A DNA stretch of 64,000 nucleotides from Charina bottae (GCA_023362775.1 JALMGJ010000005.1:86184421-86248420); one strand, 5' to 3'; positions 26,853 to 38,919 are shown, numbered from the stretch's first letter. Numbers and translations are program-made. Notes: generated by a model not told the origin, from the sequence alone.

Positions 26853-27163
26853 GATGGCTCAGTGGTTAAGATGCCAGGCTTCTCGATTGGAAAGTCAGTG
26901 GTTCGAGACCCAAGCACCGCGTGACAGAGTGAGCTGCCGCACTCGCCCCAGCTCTTGCCAACCTAGCAATTCGAAAGCATGCAAATGCAAGTAGATAAAT
27001 AGGTACCACTTCGGTGGGATGGTAACAGCGTTCCGTGCACGTCATGCCGGCCACATGACCATCGAAGCGTCTTTGGACAGCGCTGGCTCTTCGGCTAAGA
27101 AACGGAGATGAGCACCGCCCCCTAGAGTCGGACACGACTGTGCAGGGGAAAACCTTTACCTTT
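26853..27163 (+). mobile_element. SINE-A, copy 3 (variant subfamily)
   Basis: The head gcgatggctcagtggttaag differs from the common gtggctcagtgggtaag. The B box is changed to ggttcgagacc, and the tail is gtgcaggggaaaacctttac. The copy at 43314 shares these variants (aaccactcagccatcgc in antisense, gaaaacc tail), so two SINE-A subfamilies coexist. Confidence 0.87.
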
Positions 27164-27505
27164 ACTAAAAAAATAGAAGCTGTTCCGATATTTGATAACC
27201 ATTTTATCAAGAGTTCTGTGTCAAATATGCATACATTTATCAACTGCTCTTATTTGCATGTATATATTTGATTTAAAATCATATCTGTTATGTCCATTAA
27301 TGGAACATTAATGTGGGCAGTTTGAAGTTTAGAGTGCTCTTGAATAAGATTGATGAACAGTTACATCCTCTGGCAATAATTTAATATCTCCAAGGTATAG
27401 TTAAGGGTTGAAGTTAATCCCTGAGAAATAAGTTAACTTGACACATGCCCTTTCTGCTGCTCAGTTCCTCATCCTCCAGTACTTCAGAGGGGTTTAAGCA
27501 ACTGG
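27164..27505. other. Unique DNA
   Basis: No feature recognised. Confidence 0.4.
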
Positions 27506-28345
27506 AGCCAGTTTGGTCTAGTGGTTAAGGTGCTGGGCTAGAAACCAGGAGTCTGTGAGTTCTAGTCCCGCTTTAGGCATGAAAGCTGGCTGGGTGACTT
27601 TGGGCCGTCACTCTCTCTCAGCCCGAGGAAGGAGCCAATGGCAAACCAGGAGACTGAGAGTTCTAGTCCCGCCTTAGGCATGAAAGCTGGCTGGGTGACC
27701 TTGGGCCAGTCACTCTCTCTCTCAGCCCGAGGAAGGAGCCAATGGCAAACCAGGAGACTGAGAGTTCTAGTCCTGCCTTAGGCATGAAAGCTGGCTGGGT
27801 GACCTTGGGCCAGTCACTCTCTCTCAGCCCAAGGAAGGAGCCAATGGCAAACCAGGAGACTGAGAGTTCTAGTCCCGCCTTAGGCATGAAAGCTGGCTGG
27901 GTGACCTTGGGCCAGTCACTCTCTCTCAGCCCGAGGAAGGAGCCAATGGCAAACCAGGAGACTGAGAGTTCTAGTCCCGCCTTAGGCATGAAAGCTGGCT
28001 GGGTGACCTTGGGCCAGTCACTCTCTCTCAGCCCGAGGAAGGAGCCAATGGTAAACCAGGAGACTGAGAGTTCGACTCCCGCCTTAGGCATGAAAGCCGG
28101 CTGGGTGACCTTGGGACATTCACTCTCTCTCAGCCCAACTCACCTCACAGGGTTGTTGTTGTGGGGAAAATAGGAGGAGGAAGGAGTATTACGTATGTTT
28201 GCCGCCTTGAGTTATTTATAAAAATAATAATGGCGGGAATAAAATAAAATATAAATAAAATAAAATATAAATAAAATAAAATATAAATAAAATATAAAAT
28301 ATAAATAAAATATAAATAAAATATAAATAAAATAAAATAAAACAC
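27506..28345 (+). mobile_element. SINE-B, full head, six tandem body units, expanded tail
   Basis: The head gccagtttggtctagtgg is at about 27511. Body units start at 27547, 27648, 27752, 27854, 27956 and 28058, so spacing is 101-104 bp. Internal junctions read ggagccaatggcaaaccagg. The sixth unit continues into caactcacctcacaggg and cttgagttatttataaaa. The tail has expanded into mixed (ATAAA)n/(AAATAT)n at 28230-28345. The head suggests RNA polymerase III transcription. The long frames on both strands here are artefacts of the array. Confidence 0.92.
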
Positions 28346-28954
28346 AGTCTTCCAATGGAGCAAGCCCCAGACAACATAGCCAACTGCTACTGGCAGTGAT
28401 TTGCCCAATCTTCCTCCTGTCTGACTGGTATTCCAGCCATCTTTGAAATAGCTGGCTATCTGGATTCACTGCATGCTTGGTGGGAGAAGCTTTGCTAATA
28501 CTCCCCTAGCCCCTTTGTCTCCAAAATAACTCCCCGCGTGACCATGAAGAGTTGAAATAAAGACCAGAGGAGAAGCTTTGCCACTCTTGCCACCTGACTC
28601 TATGTCCAGAGGCCAGAAGAAGAAGACAGTTATTCAGTCCCACACCCCCAGGGTGCAGATGACACACAGATCCACTGTAAAAGTAAGTTATCTTTAAAAA
28701 AAAGGCATAGCTTCAGATTGTGTATGTCTTTCTTAACCATAGTTTGGACTGTAGGTCAGGTTCACATGACATTCAATCTAAGCACCACACGGTTTAATAC
28801 ACTGGGAACATGTGAACTTTCTTCATCTATCAACCCCACACAACGTGTCAGCCAGCAACCATATGCACAACTGGAGATGGTAATGCTGGTGATTTAAGAA
28901 GTGTATATGGCTACCCATCTTACCCTGGGCAGCTAACAACAATCCACAATGAAT
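28346..28954. other. Unique DNA, nothing recognised
   Basis: No feature recognised. Confidence 0.4.
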
Positions 28955-29215
28955 GGAAAATATTATTTATTATTTATAAATAATAAAGCCTCCATCAACA
29001 AAATACAAAATCAGAATTAAAATAATCATAATACCATAACCATATAACAGACACATAACACAAACCACACATATATTGGGCTCCACTGACATTCCAGCCC
29101 AGGAGGATGGGGGCCCCCAGATCCAATGGGGGAGGAGGTTCCATAGGGCAGGTACCATGGCAGGGAAAGAGTGAGACGGAGCATGTGCCAGTGAGCAGAG
29201 CAACCTCTATCGTTT
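28955..29215 (-). mobile_element. L2-type LINE 3' fragment
   Basis: The minus strand encodes HSFPAMVPALWNLLPHW, matching the AIAPALWNILPPE block of the L2 copy at 12633. It is followed downstream by a TTTAT-rich tail at 28962-28985. Short and diverged. Confidence 0.6.
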
Positions 29216-29273
29216 GAATGTTTCAGGGAAAACTCTGAACTCCTATATTTGTCACATTGTATAGTTTACTAAA

Positions 29274-29608
29274 AGGGGTTTGGTGGCTCAGTGGGTAAGA
29301 CGCCAGGCTTGTCGATCGGAAGATTGCACGTTCGGAGGTTCGAATCCCTAGCCCCGCGTGACGAAGTGAGCTCCCGCACTCGCCCCAGCTCTTGCCAACC
29401 TAGCAATTCGAAAGCATGCAAGTAGATGAATAGGTACCACTTCGGTGGGAAGGTAACAGCGTTCCGCGCGCATCATGCAGGCCACATGACCGTGGAAGCA
29501 TCTTCGGACAACGCTGGCTCTTCGGCTAACAAACGGAGATGATCACCGGCCCCTAGAGTCGGACACGACTGCACAAATGTGCGGGGGGTACCTTTACCTT
29601 TACCTTAA
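29274..29608 (+). mobile_element. SINE-A, copy 4
   Basis: Full-length copy with A box tggctcagtgg and B box ggttcgaatcc near 29337. The body carries acctagcaattcgaaagcat and the tail is gagtcggacacgactgcac plus (CCTTTA)n. The first bases are altered to gggtttggtgg. Confidence 0.9.
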
Positions 29609-30272
29609 AGCCTAAAATGGGGTGCATATAAAGCGGCGGGGGGGGGGGGACTAGTACGGTCCTTGGTCTAACTGAGCATCAGCAATCAGTTCAGACTCAT
29701 CTCTTTCTTCCAGCAACTTGCTAGGTTGGGAAGGAGAAGGGGAAGGGGAAGGAGGGGGAGGGGATGATAATGATAGGGTGGTCCCACCTACGATTGTCTT
29801 TCCATCAGGCCACAGTCAAATAAATTCTTGGGGAGTGTAGTTTTCAACGTTTTTTTAAAAAAGGATCAGACATTAAAAAGAAAAAAAAAGATTGTGATGC
29901 CAAAAAGCTTAGGTCATCTAGGTCAAGGAATACCTTTTTCCCCTTGGATCATCTCTTAACCAAATGAAATTTGGAGGCTGGAGAGAAAGTGTCCCTCCCC
30001 TCCCCTCCCCTCCCCTCCTTTCTTTTTCTTTTTTCCCTTTCCCTTTTCTTTCTGTTCCTTATATTTTATTTATTTCATTTTTATAAAAATGTTTTCTGTC
30101 TTGAGTTTGGGCTTCCAAATGACCAATGTAGGAATAAATATTTTTGGTCTTTCTTGACTCTATTGTCAGCCTGTTTGGATAACCTGAGTCCTACTTTTTC
30201 CATGTCATTTAAAATAGTAGAAAGTTTTATCTGGTCCCCATCTACCCTCATGTACCCTCTAACGTTATACTT
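29609..30272. other. Unique DNA with G, A and C/T runs
   Basis: Contains a G run at about 29637-29649, a ggaaggggaagg purine tract at 29730-29762 and cccctcccctccc at 29996-30017. Nothing else recognised. Confidence 0.45.
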
Positions 30273-30645
30273 CCTATTTTATTTTATTTTATTTTATTTT
30301 ATTTTATTTTATTTTATTTTATTTTATTTTATTATTTTATTTTATTTTATTTTATTTTATTTTATTTTATTTTATTTTAATTTAATTTTATTATTTTATT
30401 TTATTTTATTATTTTATTATTTTATTTTATTATTATTTTATTATTTTATTTTATTTTATTTTATTTTATTTTATTTTATTTTATTTATTTTATTATTTTA
30501 TTTTATTTTATTATTTTATTATTTTATTTTATTTTATTTTATTTATTTTATTTTATTTTATTTTATTTTATTTATTTTTTTTTATTTTTTTTATTATTTT
30601 ATTTTATTTTATTTTATTTTATTTTATTTTATTTTATTTTATTTT
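30273..30645 (+). repeat. (ATTTT)n microsatellite, about 370 bp
   Basis: A long imperfect array of ATTTT with interspersed ATT and ATTT variants. It encodes a spurious 256-codon F/I/L/Y-rich frame. The following tatcacatttatacccagcc looks like an L2 3' UTR, so the array may have grown from an L2 tail in minus orientation. Confidence 0.97.
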
Positions 30646-30769
30646 AAATATATCACATTTATACCCAGCCACAACTGTACACAGTTAGAAGTTAAAGAAA
30701 ATATTGCTAGCTGTTATCAATTTTTTGTTACCTGTTGTTAAAATTAATCTTTTGCCAGTCATTAATTTA

Positions 30770-31000
30770 GTTGTGGAAATGCTGATGATTAGGTTTCCTT
30801 TCATTAAATTAATGGAGTGGCAAAAACTGATAGTTGACTATATTTGGAGCAACAAACTGGCAAGGATTATGAAATTATGAAACAGAACTTTTGTAGATGG
30901 GATAGATTACTTACACCAAAGATTTCCTAAGAGATTAAGAAAGGCAAATTGTTGAACTAGTCAGATACTTTACTTTTCATCTTAAATATAACTTTGCTAT
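30770..31000 (+). mobile_element. L1 LINE ORF2 relic
   Basis: The translation of about 30787-30885 reads IRFPFIKLMEWQKLIVDYIW followed by SNKLARI, matching the L1 ORF2 block that ends in WNNKKARI-type residues after the RT domain. A stop and frame breaks follow. Short and diverged. Confidence 0.6.
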
Positions 31001-33714
31001 AGAAATTATAGCTAGATGGTTAAGTCCTTTTGACCATTGTGGGGATGATGAAAATAAAAAAAAAGGTATTAACGTTTCCACATTTTGACCTTCAGTTTGC
31101 ATTATAATGTTTTGAACACTGTAGAAATATAGAAATGAATTCTAAAAACGAGGCAGGCAACCGATCTCTAAAGATGAAGGGCAACACAGGCAGAATTTGA
31201 TCTTTAAAAGCAAAACTGATTTCTTTAGATATTAATATGTAACACATTTATTATTAAACATATTTTTCCCAGGTTATGATATCAGATAGATTAAATGGCT
31301 CATGAAGCTGTTCTGCGCGGTTGCCAGCACACTGTGTTGATGTGGGTCTGGGTTGTGCCTCTCGATTGCAACCATCATTAATCCTTCAACTGCATTGACA
31401 TAGGAGAACTAAAAGGTACAGTTGCCACAAGCCAAATTACTATGCTAATGATCAAAGATGCGGAGCCTTAGAGGGGGGAAAAAGCAGATCCAGACTTCTT
31501 CATATTAAAATAGTAAGGTTGGTTTGAAGCTAGTAAGACAATGGGCAATGCAGGCATTTGGGATTTCCCCCCCCCCCCCGAAATGTCCATTTATTGGAGG
31601 AAGAAAGTAAAACTGGTATTTTATTTTTTCCCCAAATGTTCATTGATTGCAGGGAGAGAAGTCTCCCTGTCTGAGGCTTTTATATTTCTGCAGATATATG
31701 TCTTCTTTAGAATGAGGCAGGCAATCAATGAGTCCGTTTCCAATAGTCTTTATGTATAGGCCATGTACATGTGTTTTCATTGCGCAACTGCTACTAATAA
31801 GGAACATTCCGTTTTAAATATTATGGCTTTGCTGAAAGAAATCTAGTCCAGCTGACGAGCATTTCTCTGCAGTATGAGCTTTAGATAGTAGATGGAAAGC
31901 TCTAAAGACGTGTCTGGCAAATAAATTTTGTATATGAGGCTAGATCTGCTATCCTGAATTTAGCATCTTTGTTAGAAAGTGAAACAGGGATGCATCGAAA
32001 CATCTTTACATGATACTTTTAAGTTGTGTGCCTATTAAAAAAAAGTTATCAAATGATATCTTGGTCTTAATAGCATCACTTTTCAAAGAGGGCACTGGTC
32101 AGTTGATGAATAGAAATAACTTCTGCTCTCCATTTAACTTGGCTCAGATCTGTGCCAGTGACCTAAAGAAGATGGGTTATATATCTCACCATCAGTCTCA
32201 GAAGCATTTGATCTTTTCTACTCTATTTGCCACCTACGTAAGAACAGCATCTGTGATTAATTTGATATTGAGAGAAAAATCACACTGGTTACTGGCAAAC
32301 CAATAATTAGCTATTTTGTTTTGCTTCTATTTTAATGGCAATGTGCAAAGATGTCCATGCAATTTATCTTGAATATTTCACATGTCAAAACAGCAGAATG
32401 TGGTTAGTAGATTTCTTGTTATGGGATGATCCATTGTCCTGTATTTTTTTCCCGCCTGTCTCTCTTTGGGATGGAGGAAACCCAAGTTTTAACCAAAGAT
32501 TAACAGGAAATTCCAGCCAAGCTGTGGTTGCAACCTGATCATGCTTTATTTAGCTTTTGAGCAGGTTAGAAACTGATATTCCCATTATGTAGCATACTGT
32601 GAACTGAATGTTATTGTCGGGTATAAAGACAGGACACATTAGCGGTATCTTTTATTATGCAATCTTCATAATAAAAGAACAGCAAGTGCTAAAATGCTTT
32701 CTGCATGATGGGTAGGATTTTATTGTTCTTCCAAAGCAGGCCATGATTAAAGCGAGGGTAATGTACAGTTCCTGCCTTTTCTGTCCATCAGGAAACAAGG
32801 CAGATCAAGGTAAAATAGATGAACATGTGCTGGCAACAGATTAAAAAGACCAGTCTAAAGTCCATTAATAATTCTCATATTTAGGCTTTTCTCCTGTACT
32901 GTACTTACTGCATCTACAACATTTAATCTCTTTTCAGAGAGCGGAGAGAATCTTTCCTCCTCTACCCCCACCATGTTGCCAGAGTGATAGGCCTAGATTT
33001 TCTGAGGCAGCACATTTGTCTGTCAGGACTGTTGGCTGGTGTGGTGATTTAGTTTCCGTCAAATGATGCCGGTGTCCGGTTGATGATATAGCCTTGCTGG
33101 ATATGGGGAAATTTGTTACCTTTAGCTCTGACAGGAAGATAATTGCTGATGGTTAACAGAACTGTGTGGAATCCATTGGTTTTGTAGCAACACAAGCAGT
33201 GGTATCTTGTTCAAGAAGTCAGTCTCTTCAAATTAACTTCTAGAAGCAGGTCTTTCATAAGACAAATTTTATTTTACTTTGTGCTGAAGTGTCTGGGGAT
33301 TTTTTTCGTTAACACGGGAAGCTTATTGATCCAAGTAACTAGGAAGAGTCTTATTATTAAGAAGATTTGATATTTGTGTCATCACTTTATGTCCTGGTGT
33401 GCTATTAAGTCTGCTTTCATTATGGTTAAGCCAAGCAAGGGAAAGTCTTTTATAGTTAACCTTCGCCAGCAAAGGCAGAAATTTATAAATAGCAAGAACA
33501 AACTGTAGCAGTCATTGCTAGCAGTAACGTAGGTCTGATCAGGTGGTCAGAAATAATGCAATTGTTCTGTGTATGCCAAATGCCTTTGCAAATAATCTTC
33601 AAAGAGACAAATGAGCCTGTGTGACTCAAGGTTGGGTGTAGGAGAAATCTGGCTCATTTGGTGCCCTCTGGATGTTTTGGAGACTTCTGGGCATTGTTGC
33701 AATATCCTCTAATG
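31001..33714. other. Unique DNA, candidate conserved noncoding region
   Basis: About 2.7 kb almost free of repeats, the longest such stretch in a repeat-dense window, apart from a C run at 31567-31579. An 11-bp perfect hairpin, cttttattatg/cataataaaag with a 7-nt loop, lies at 32649-32677. No exon was recognised; the frame at 32010-32306 is unassigned. Confidence 0.4.
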
Positions 33715-34024
33715 CAGTGCTTTCCAAACTGCCGCCGTTGGCGACACACCAACGGCGGCAGCGGCGGCGGTGCAGGGGCACGCACGGCAGCAGGGGCGTG
33801 CACGGTGGCGGCACGGGGGGGCACGCGGCGGCGGCGTGCACGGCAGCGTCACACCATCAGCTATTCCGCATTTTAGCGGAGGCCGCCGCTGCCGCCACCG
33901 TGCACGCCACCCCCGCACCACCGCCGTGCACGCCCCCGTTGCTGCTTCTGGGTTGTGTTGCGACACACTAAACTGTGTGTCACGACACACTAAAGTGTCG
34001 TGACACACAGTTTGGAAAGCTATG
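33715..34024 (+). mobile_element. hAT-type MITE, copy 3 (type II GC-rich interior)
   Basis: The left end is CAGTGCTTTCCAAAC and the right end GTTTGGAAAGCTATG. A perfect 8-bp duplication, ctctaatg, flanks it at 33707-33714 and 34025-34032. The interior is strongly GC- and CpG-rich (ggcggcagcggcggcgg) and unrelated to the interior of copies 1 and 2, although gacacac motifs near the termini are shared. The GC-rich frames here are chance. Confidence 0.9.
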
Positions 34025-34032
34025 CTCTAATG

Positions 34033-34579
34033 CATTCAAGACCTTCCAATTTGCTCAAGGTTTCATGTAGTGAGGGTCTCGGGCACAATCCAGGCATGCC
34101 CAAACATCACATGGAATGTTCCAGCTCCAAAATGGACCATTCTGACCGTGGAATGGTCATCCCATCTGTTCCAAAAGGGGCCTAACCTCAAAACAGATTT
34201 GTTTCAAGGCACTTTATGTGTCTTTTGATGTAAACCTTGTATAAACCTGATTATTAAAAGAATAGTTCTTAAGGGAAGGAACAGCAGGTATTATTCCAGT
34301 TCAGTCCATCTTATGTACATTTTTTTTTGCTCAATGACTCCACAGAGTTAGTGAGAAAATCAGGTCCACTGACCACCAGGAGGCACTGTGTGACTGGTTT
34401 TGTCCTTATTGGTACTCCTCAGACATGGGTAGCCAGACATTATTTGATGGGTTCCAAACCCTCTACTTGGAATTGAATTCACAGACCTTCACACTTTTAG
34501 TTGACTATATACAGTGCATTAGTTTTAGGAGATACCCAGATTCTGGCATTCAGTGCTTGTAGTAAAGGATCCAGAAGCT
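34033..34579. other. Unique DNA
   Basis: Nothing recognised. Confidence 0.4.
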
Positions 34580-34764
34580 CTTAGAATGATATATACAGTC
34601 CACCTTTCCTTAAGCTCTCAGAGCAGAGAGATGTTCTATTACATCATACGCCCATGACTTCCACCCGTGTAAAACCCAGTGCATGGGGGCATGACATAAT
34701 ATAACATCTGTATCTCTCTGCTCTGAGAGCTTAAGGGAAGGTGGACTGTAGATACCATTCTGAG
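34580..34764. mobile_element. Foldback/palindromic MITE
   Basis: An inverted repeat spans nearly the whole segment. The best arm is 37 bp with one mismatch (cagtccacctttccttaagc... at 34596 against ...aagggaaggtggactg ending 34748). Weaker pairing extends outward to 34580/34764 and inward around catgggggcatgac. The core is bounded by TA on both sides (34594-34595 and 34749-34750), as for Tc1/mariner, but outward homology makes that assignment uncertain. Confidence 0.75.
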
Positions 34765-34766
34765 AA

Positions 34767-35528
34767 AATAGACTATTCCTCCCCCTTCTTCACAACCCTG
34801 CACGGTGGCTGTGGAGTGGTGTTTGTTTTGGCCCAGCTTCTTCCACCCACAGTAACATCCCATTGACACCAATAGCTTTAATAGAAGTAAGAGTTCAATT
34901 AAGTCAGAATGGTTTCATCTTCATTTATTCTACAAGAACGTGAAGCTAGTTAGCAGCTCTTACAGATCAATATTATTGAATATTATTTTTCAATATTATT
35001 GAAAAACTGCTGAAAGCACGGATTCACAAGTCATAACGAGCTTTCACCCAACTTCTTTCAGCCTGCCAGATGAGAAGAAGCAACTTACATTAAGCAATAG
35101 AAGAGAAGATATGTAGTTCAGGGTTAACAGTTGGGATCATTGCTATTGCTTGTGTTCGTATTATTACCAATATGTATTTATTGTTATGAATGTTATTTCT
35201 GATCTTTGATCATAATAAAGATTTGATTGTGCAGTTGCAACCCCTGGAAACCGATGTACCTGCTTTTAGACGCTGTAAGCAAGAGCTGCATTTGCCCTTG
35301 TGTGTGTTCTGAAGCAGGTCTTCCCAATTGAATCCAAAGTGGTGCACAGGGAAAGAGTTTCTGCCACAATGGCTTACAACACAGCATGTGCACCAAAAGA
35401 AGTAACTGCTAGAGGTGGGAATGGAGGAGGAGGAACTGAGGTAGCAGTGGGGTCCATCTCATCTCAGTGCAGGATATTGCTCTGGACCCTTCTCTACTCA
35501 CCTGAGCTTTCTTGAGGGGACATTTAAA
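34767..35528. other. Unique DNA, possible short LINE tail
   Basis: tctttgatcataataaagat at 35202-35221 resembles the LINE 3' end at 24509. This is too short to call. Nothing else recognised. Confidence 0.35.
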
Positions 35529-35530
35529 AA

Positions 35531-35862
35531 GGTAAAGGTTCCCCCCGCACATTTGTGCAGTCGTGTCCGACTCTAGGGGCCGGTGCTCATCTCCGTTTGT
35601 TAGCCGAAGAGCCAGCGCTGTCCGAAGACGCTTCGGCAGTCATGTGGCCGGCATGACGTGCGCGGAACGCTGTTACCTACCCACCGAAGTGGTACCTATT
35701 CATCTACTTGCATTTGCATGCTTTTGAATTGCTAGGTTGGCAAGAGCTGGGGCGAGTGCGGGAGCTCACTCCATCACGCGGGGCTAGGGATTCGAACCTC
35801 CAAACTTGCAATCTTCCGATCGACAAGCCTGATGTCTTACCCGCTGAGCCACCATGCCCCTT
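35531..35862 (-). mobile_element. SINE-A, copy 5
   Basis: Antisense full-length copy: tail ggtaaaggttcccc at 35531, head gctgagccaccatgcccc at about 35844-35861. The B box in antisense is ggattcgaacc. Confidence 0.9.
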
Positions 35863-37453
35863 GACATGTTATGTGGCAAATTGCCCATCCAGTGAGACAG
35901 CCTCAGTGTGCTGTGCATCTTTCAGAGGCTCTAAGAGGGATTGAGTCATCTCTGGGAGGAATAATGCCGGTTGGTCCCAACAATAGTGCAGCTAATCATA
36001 GTAAGTAATAATCATTTCTTACTTCAGCATCTGATGGGAACAGTCTCACTGTTTCTCATTCGTTTTGCTTCCATAAAATAGAACTGAGAGGCTTTCAGAG
36101 TTAGAAAAGAAGAGGCATACCATTACCCATGCTACACTAAAAGTATGTGGAACAGCCTAATCTCTAAGTAAAAACTGGACTGTCTTTGTTAAAGGTTATT
36201 CAGTCTCCTTTAACAATCCCACAGTGTATAGTGTCAGAAGAACTCACATCCCCATGTCTATCTTGGCTTTGAATTCTGCTCAATTAATATCTTTCCAGAA
36301 GTGATAAACAAACAGTGGGTATTGGGTAGAGGTCATAAATTGGAAGCAGAATGGAACATGTTAACAAACTTTAAATGCATTCATATTCCTAATTTGCAAA
36401 AAACTGGGCTGCACGAACGTTTTATTTTAGGTGTCTGGAGGTTGTGTCAGTTCTAAATGGGCTTTTGTTTGCCTAAATTTCTTCAGTCTTGTAACTCTAT
36501 TCAAGGTTTGGCCTTGTACTAATTTTTCCAGTTAATACATAGAAATAATACATGAATAGGATTAACACTGCTAATCTCCCTTTTAGCAATTTCTTATTTG
36601 TCGCTTACAACAGATTGTTATATTTTGCACTGAAAGTATATGCCTATTCAAACTTGGTTTGGGTTTTTTAGAAATAGTAATAAGTTTCTAAAATCAACAG
36701 TAGATGTTATGTTTCATGCCACCCAGGAAATGCCAAATTGCTCATATGAAGGCAAGGAAAAGCAAGAATAATATTGCAATCCACATTATAAAATCATAAC
36801 TATCATGCTTTTTTGCAGCTGTGACCAGGAGCATACTGCAAAGATTTGGTTGGTATGCCAGTTGCAGCAGTCCCCAGGGAAGGCAGAACTTGTTTCCACA
36901 GTTGCATATGTTACTGGTTACATTTGACGATTGAATCCTGATGGGTGCAGGGATTGTAGATCAGCCCAACACACTTCACAAGGTCTGATAAAGAACTAGC
37001 TGTTACCTTTGCAGAACATGCTAAGATTGGGTAGTGTTAATCTTAGGCCATTTTGCAGTCCAGCATATTGTAGGAAGCCTGACTGGTTTATTTGTAGTTG
37101 AAGATATTGTGTAAACCTAAAAATAGGTAGCAATTAGGTTAAGAATGTTGCGTTGAATGCAGCTACTGTCTACCCAGTTCATTGGCTCTTAAGTTGTATC
37201 TGAGAGAAATTAATTGCGCTGATTTGTTCTTGAAAGAGCTAAACCATTTGGGTTTTAAAAACACCATCCCTGGTAGTCTTGGAGAAAAGTTCTATCTATA
37301 GACATCCATCTAATGAAATAGAGCAGAAAATGATCTATTCCATCGTGTTTAGTGCAGGAATGGTGAAGACCTATCTGAGACCATAAATTCCTACTCCCTG
37401 CCTTAGATTGTCTCTTGGGGTAATCAAAAATCGGCTGTGAGGGTTGATTCAGA
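35863..37453. other. Unique DNA, nothing recognised
   Basis: About 1.6 kb with no repeat terminus or exon recognised. Confidence 0.45.
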
Positions 37454-37645
37454 ATATTTTATTTTATTTTATTTTATTTTATTTTATTATTTTATTATTT
37501 TATTTTATTTTATTTTATTATTTTATTTTATTTTATTTTATTTTATTTTATTTTATTTTATTTTATTTTATTTTATTTTATTTTATTTTATTTTATTTTA
37601 TTTTATTTTATTTTATTTATTTTATTTTATTATTTTATTTTATTC
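37454..37645 (+). repeat. (ATTTT)n microsatellite
   Basis: About 190 bp of ATTTT units with a few ATT variants. The flank at 37646-37690 (ctctgagcagtgtacagc) resembles an L2 3' UTR in minus orientation, like the flank of the array at 30273. Confidence 0.97.
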
Positions 37646-37690
37646 AGTGCTTATTAACTGCTCCAGTCAGAACCAACTCTGAGCAGTGTA

Positions 37691-38919
37691 CAGCTCCCAC
37701 TTTTCTAAACTCAACTTAAAACAAAAACAATGAGCAAAATGCAACAATGAAACTGGCCAAAATTAAAACACTTTCCATTGCATTGTTTTTTCCTTGGTAG
37801 ACCTGAAGAACCAGGTTGGGGACAGATCCTCCTAGATAAAATCTACCTGTATTGCTAAGAGTCGACACCAACTTGGTGGTACATAATCAGCCAAATCAAA
37901 ATGTTTTCTATCAATTTAGTTGTCTGAAATGATTACTTTGGGATAGGAAAGTAGCATCATGATTTCACCTAATGGAATTTGGAAATATCCAGTGGAAACT
38001 AAAATCATATCTCCATTTGGAGACAAATAGGGATACTCCAAAATAAATGTTGCTTCAATATATCACGCCTATGCAGTATATTGCATTCTATACCTAAATT
38101 AATATATATCACTGTGTTGATTTCATTTGAATCTCCAAGTTTGATGTCAATCTGACTCAAAAAATATCAATTGGGGAGGGGGGAAACAATTGTGTTGCAC
38201 ATGTTCAAAAGATCTTTGGATTGTCAGATTGATTCAGGAGCATCCAATCCGATTTGGCCATCTGGTCCCATCTGAGAGTACGGTTTTGAAAACTGATTCA
38301 ATCATTCAATCAAATTGCTTTTGAACTGATTCTTTTCAAATCCCTATGCCATACGTGTAAGTATGTAAGAAAAGTAATAAAATCTCATCGGTTCCAAGGT
38401 CCCAACCTTAATGTTGATAGCAAATTAATCTTTTGAGATTGCAGAGGGCTTGAGATAGAGATGCTTGAGGAATGGAGGTGTGCAAATCTGTACAGGTCAT
38501 AAATTATATGTTGTGGTATATTTCTCTGCTCAAAAATGCACCAGCTCTGTACTTTATAATATCATCGTCTCAGCCCTTTGAGATAGGCCAGGTCAGGAAA
38601 CAGACTCCACAAAAAATACTGCAACTTTATTGATATATGCTATAATAACAGAATGTTGAAAGCCTTGAAAGTGTTTTATCTCCCCTCCCTCTTATACCAA
38701 ATAGAGCCAAGGTGGCTCTTTTCTAACTCCTTCTTCTAACTTCTTTTCTAAATCCTTCTTCCTTTCCCCAGCTTAATTCAAGTCTTGCAAATTGCCACAT
38801 TGTTTCTCCAAGATCATCTCTGCGGTTCTGTACATATACTTAAAAAAGTGTTATGTATAAATGTTCATCAATGAAATGTGCGACACACATAAAAAACAGG
38901 AGGAGCTTCAATCACATTG
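37691..38919. other. Unique DNA, nothing recognised
   Basis: No element recognised. The ctgcaactttattgatatat block at 38622 may belong to an unidentified retroelement. Confidence 0.4.

Noticed and set aside
27547..28160. CRISPR-like direct repeat array
   Set aside because: Units are contiguous 102-bp SINE bodies with no spacers, in a vertebrate genome.
27663..28173. Overlapping 142-143 codon frames on both strands with 34-residue repeats
   Set aside because: They come from the 102-bp tandem SINE units; 102 is a multiple of three, so both strands stay open by arithmetic.
29971..30741. 256-codon frame rich in F, I, L and Y
   Set aside because: Almost entirely translation of the ATTTT microsatellite.
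33656..33706. Phrase ggtgccctctggatgttttg resembling a common amniote short repeat
   Set aside because: Too short and without boundaries to annotate as an element.
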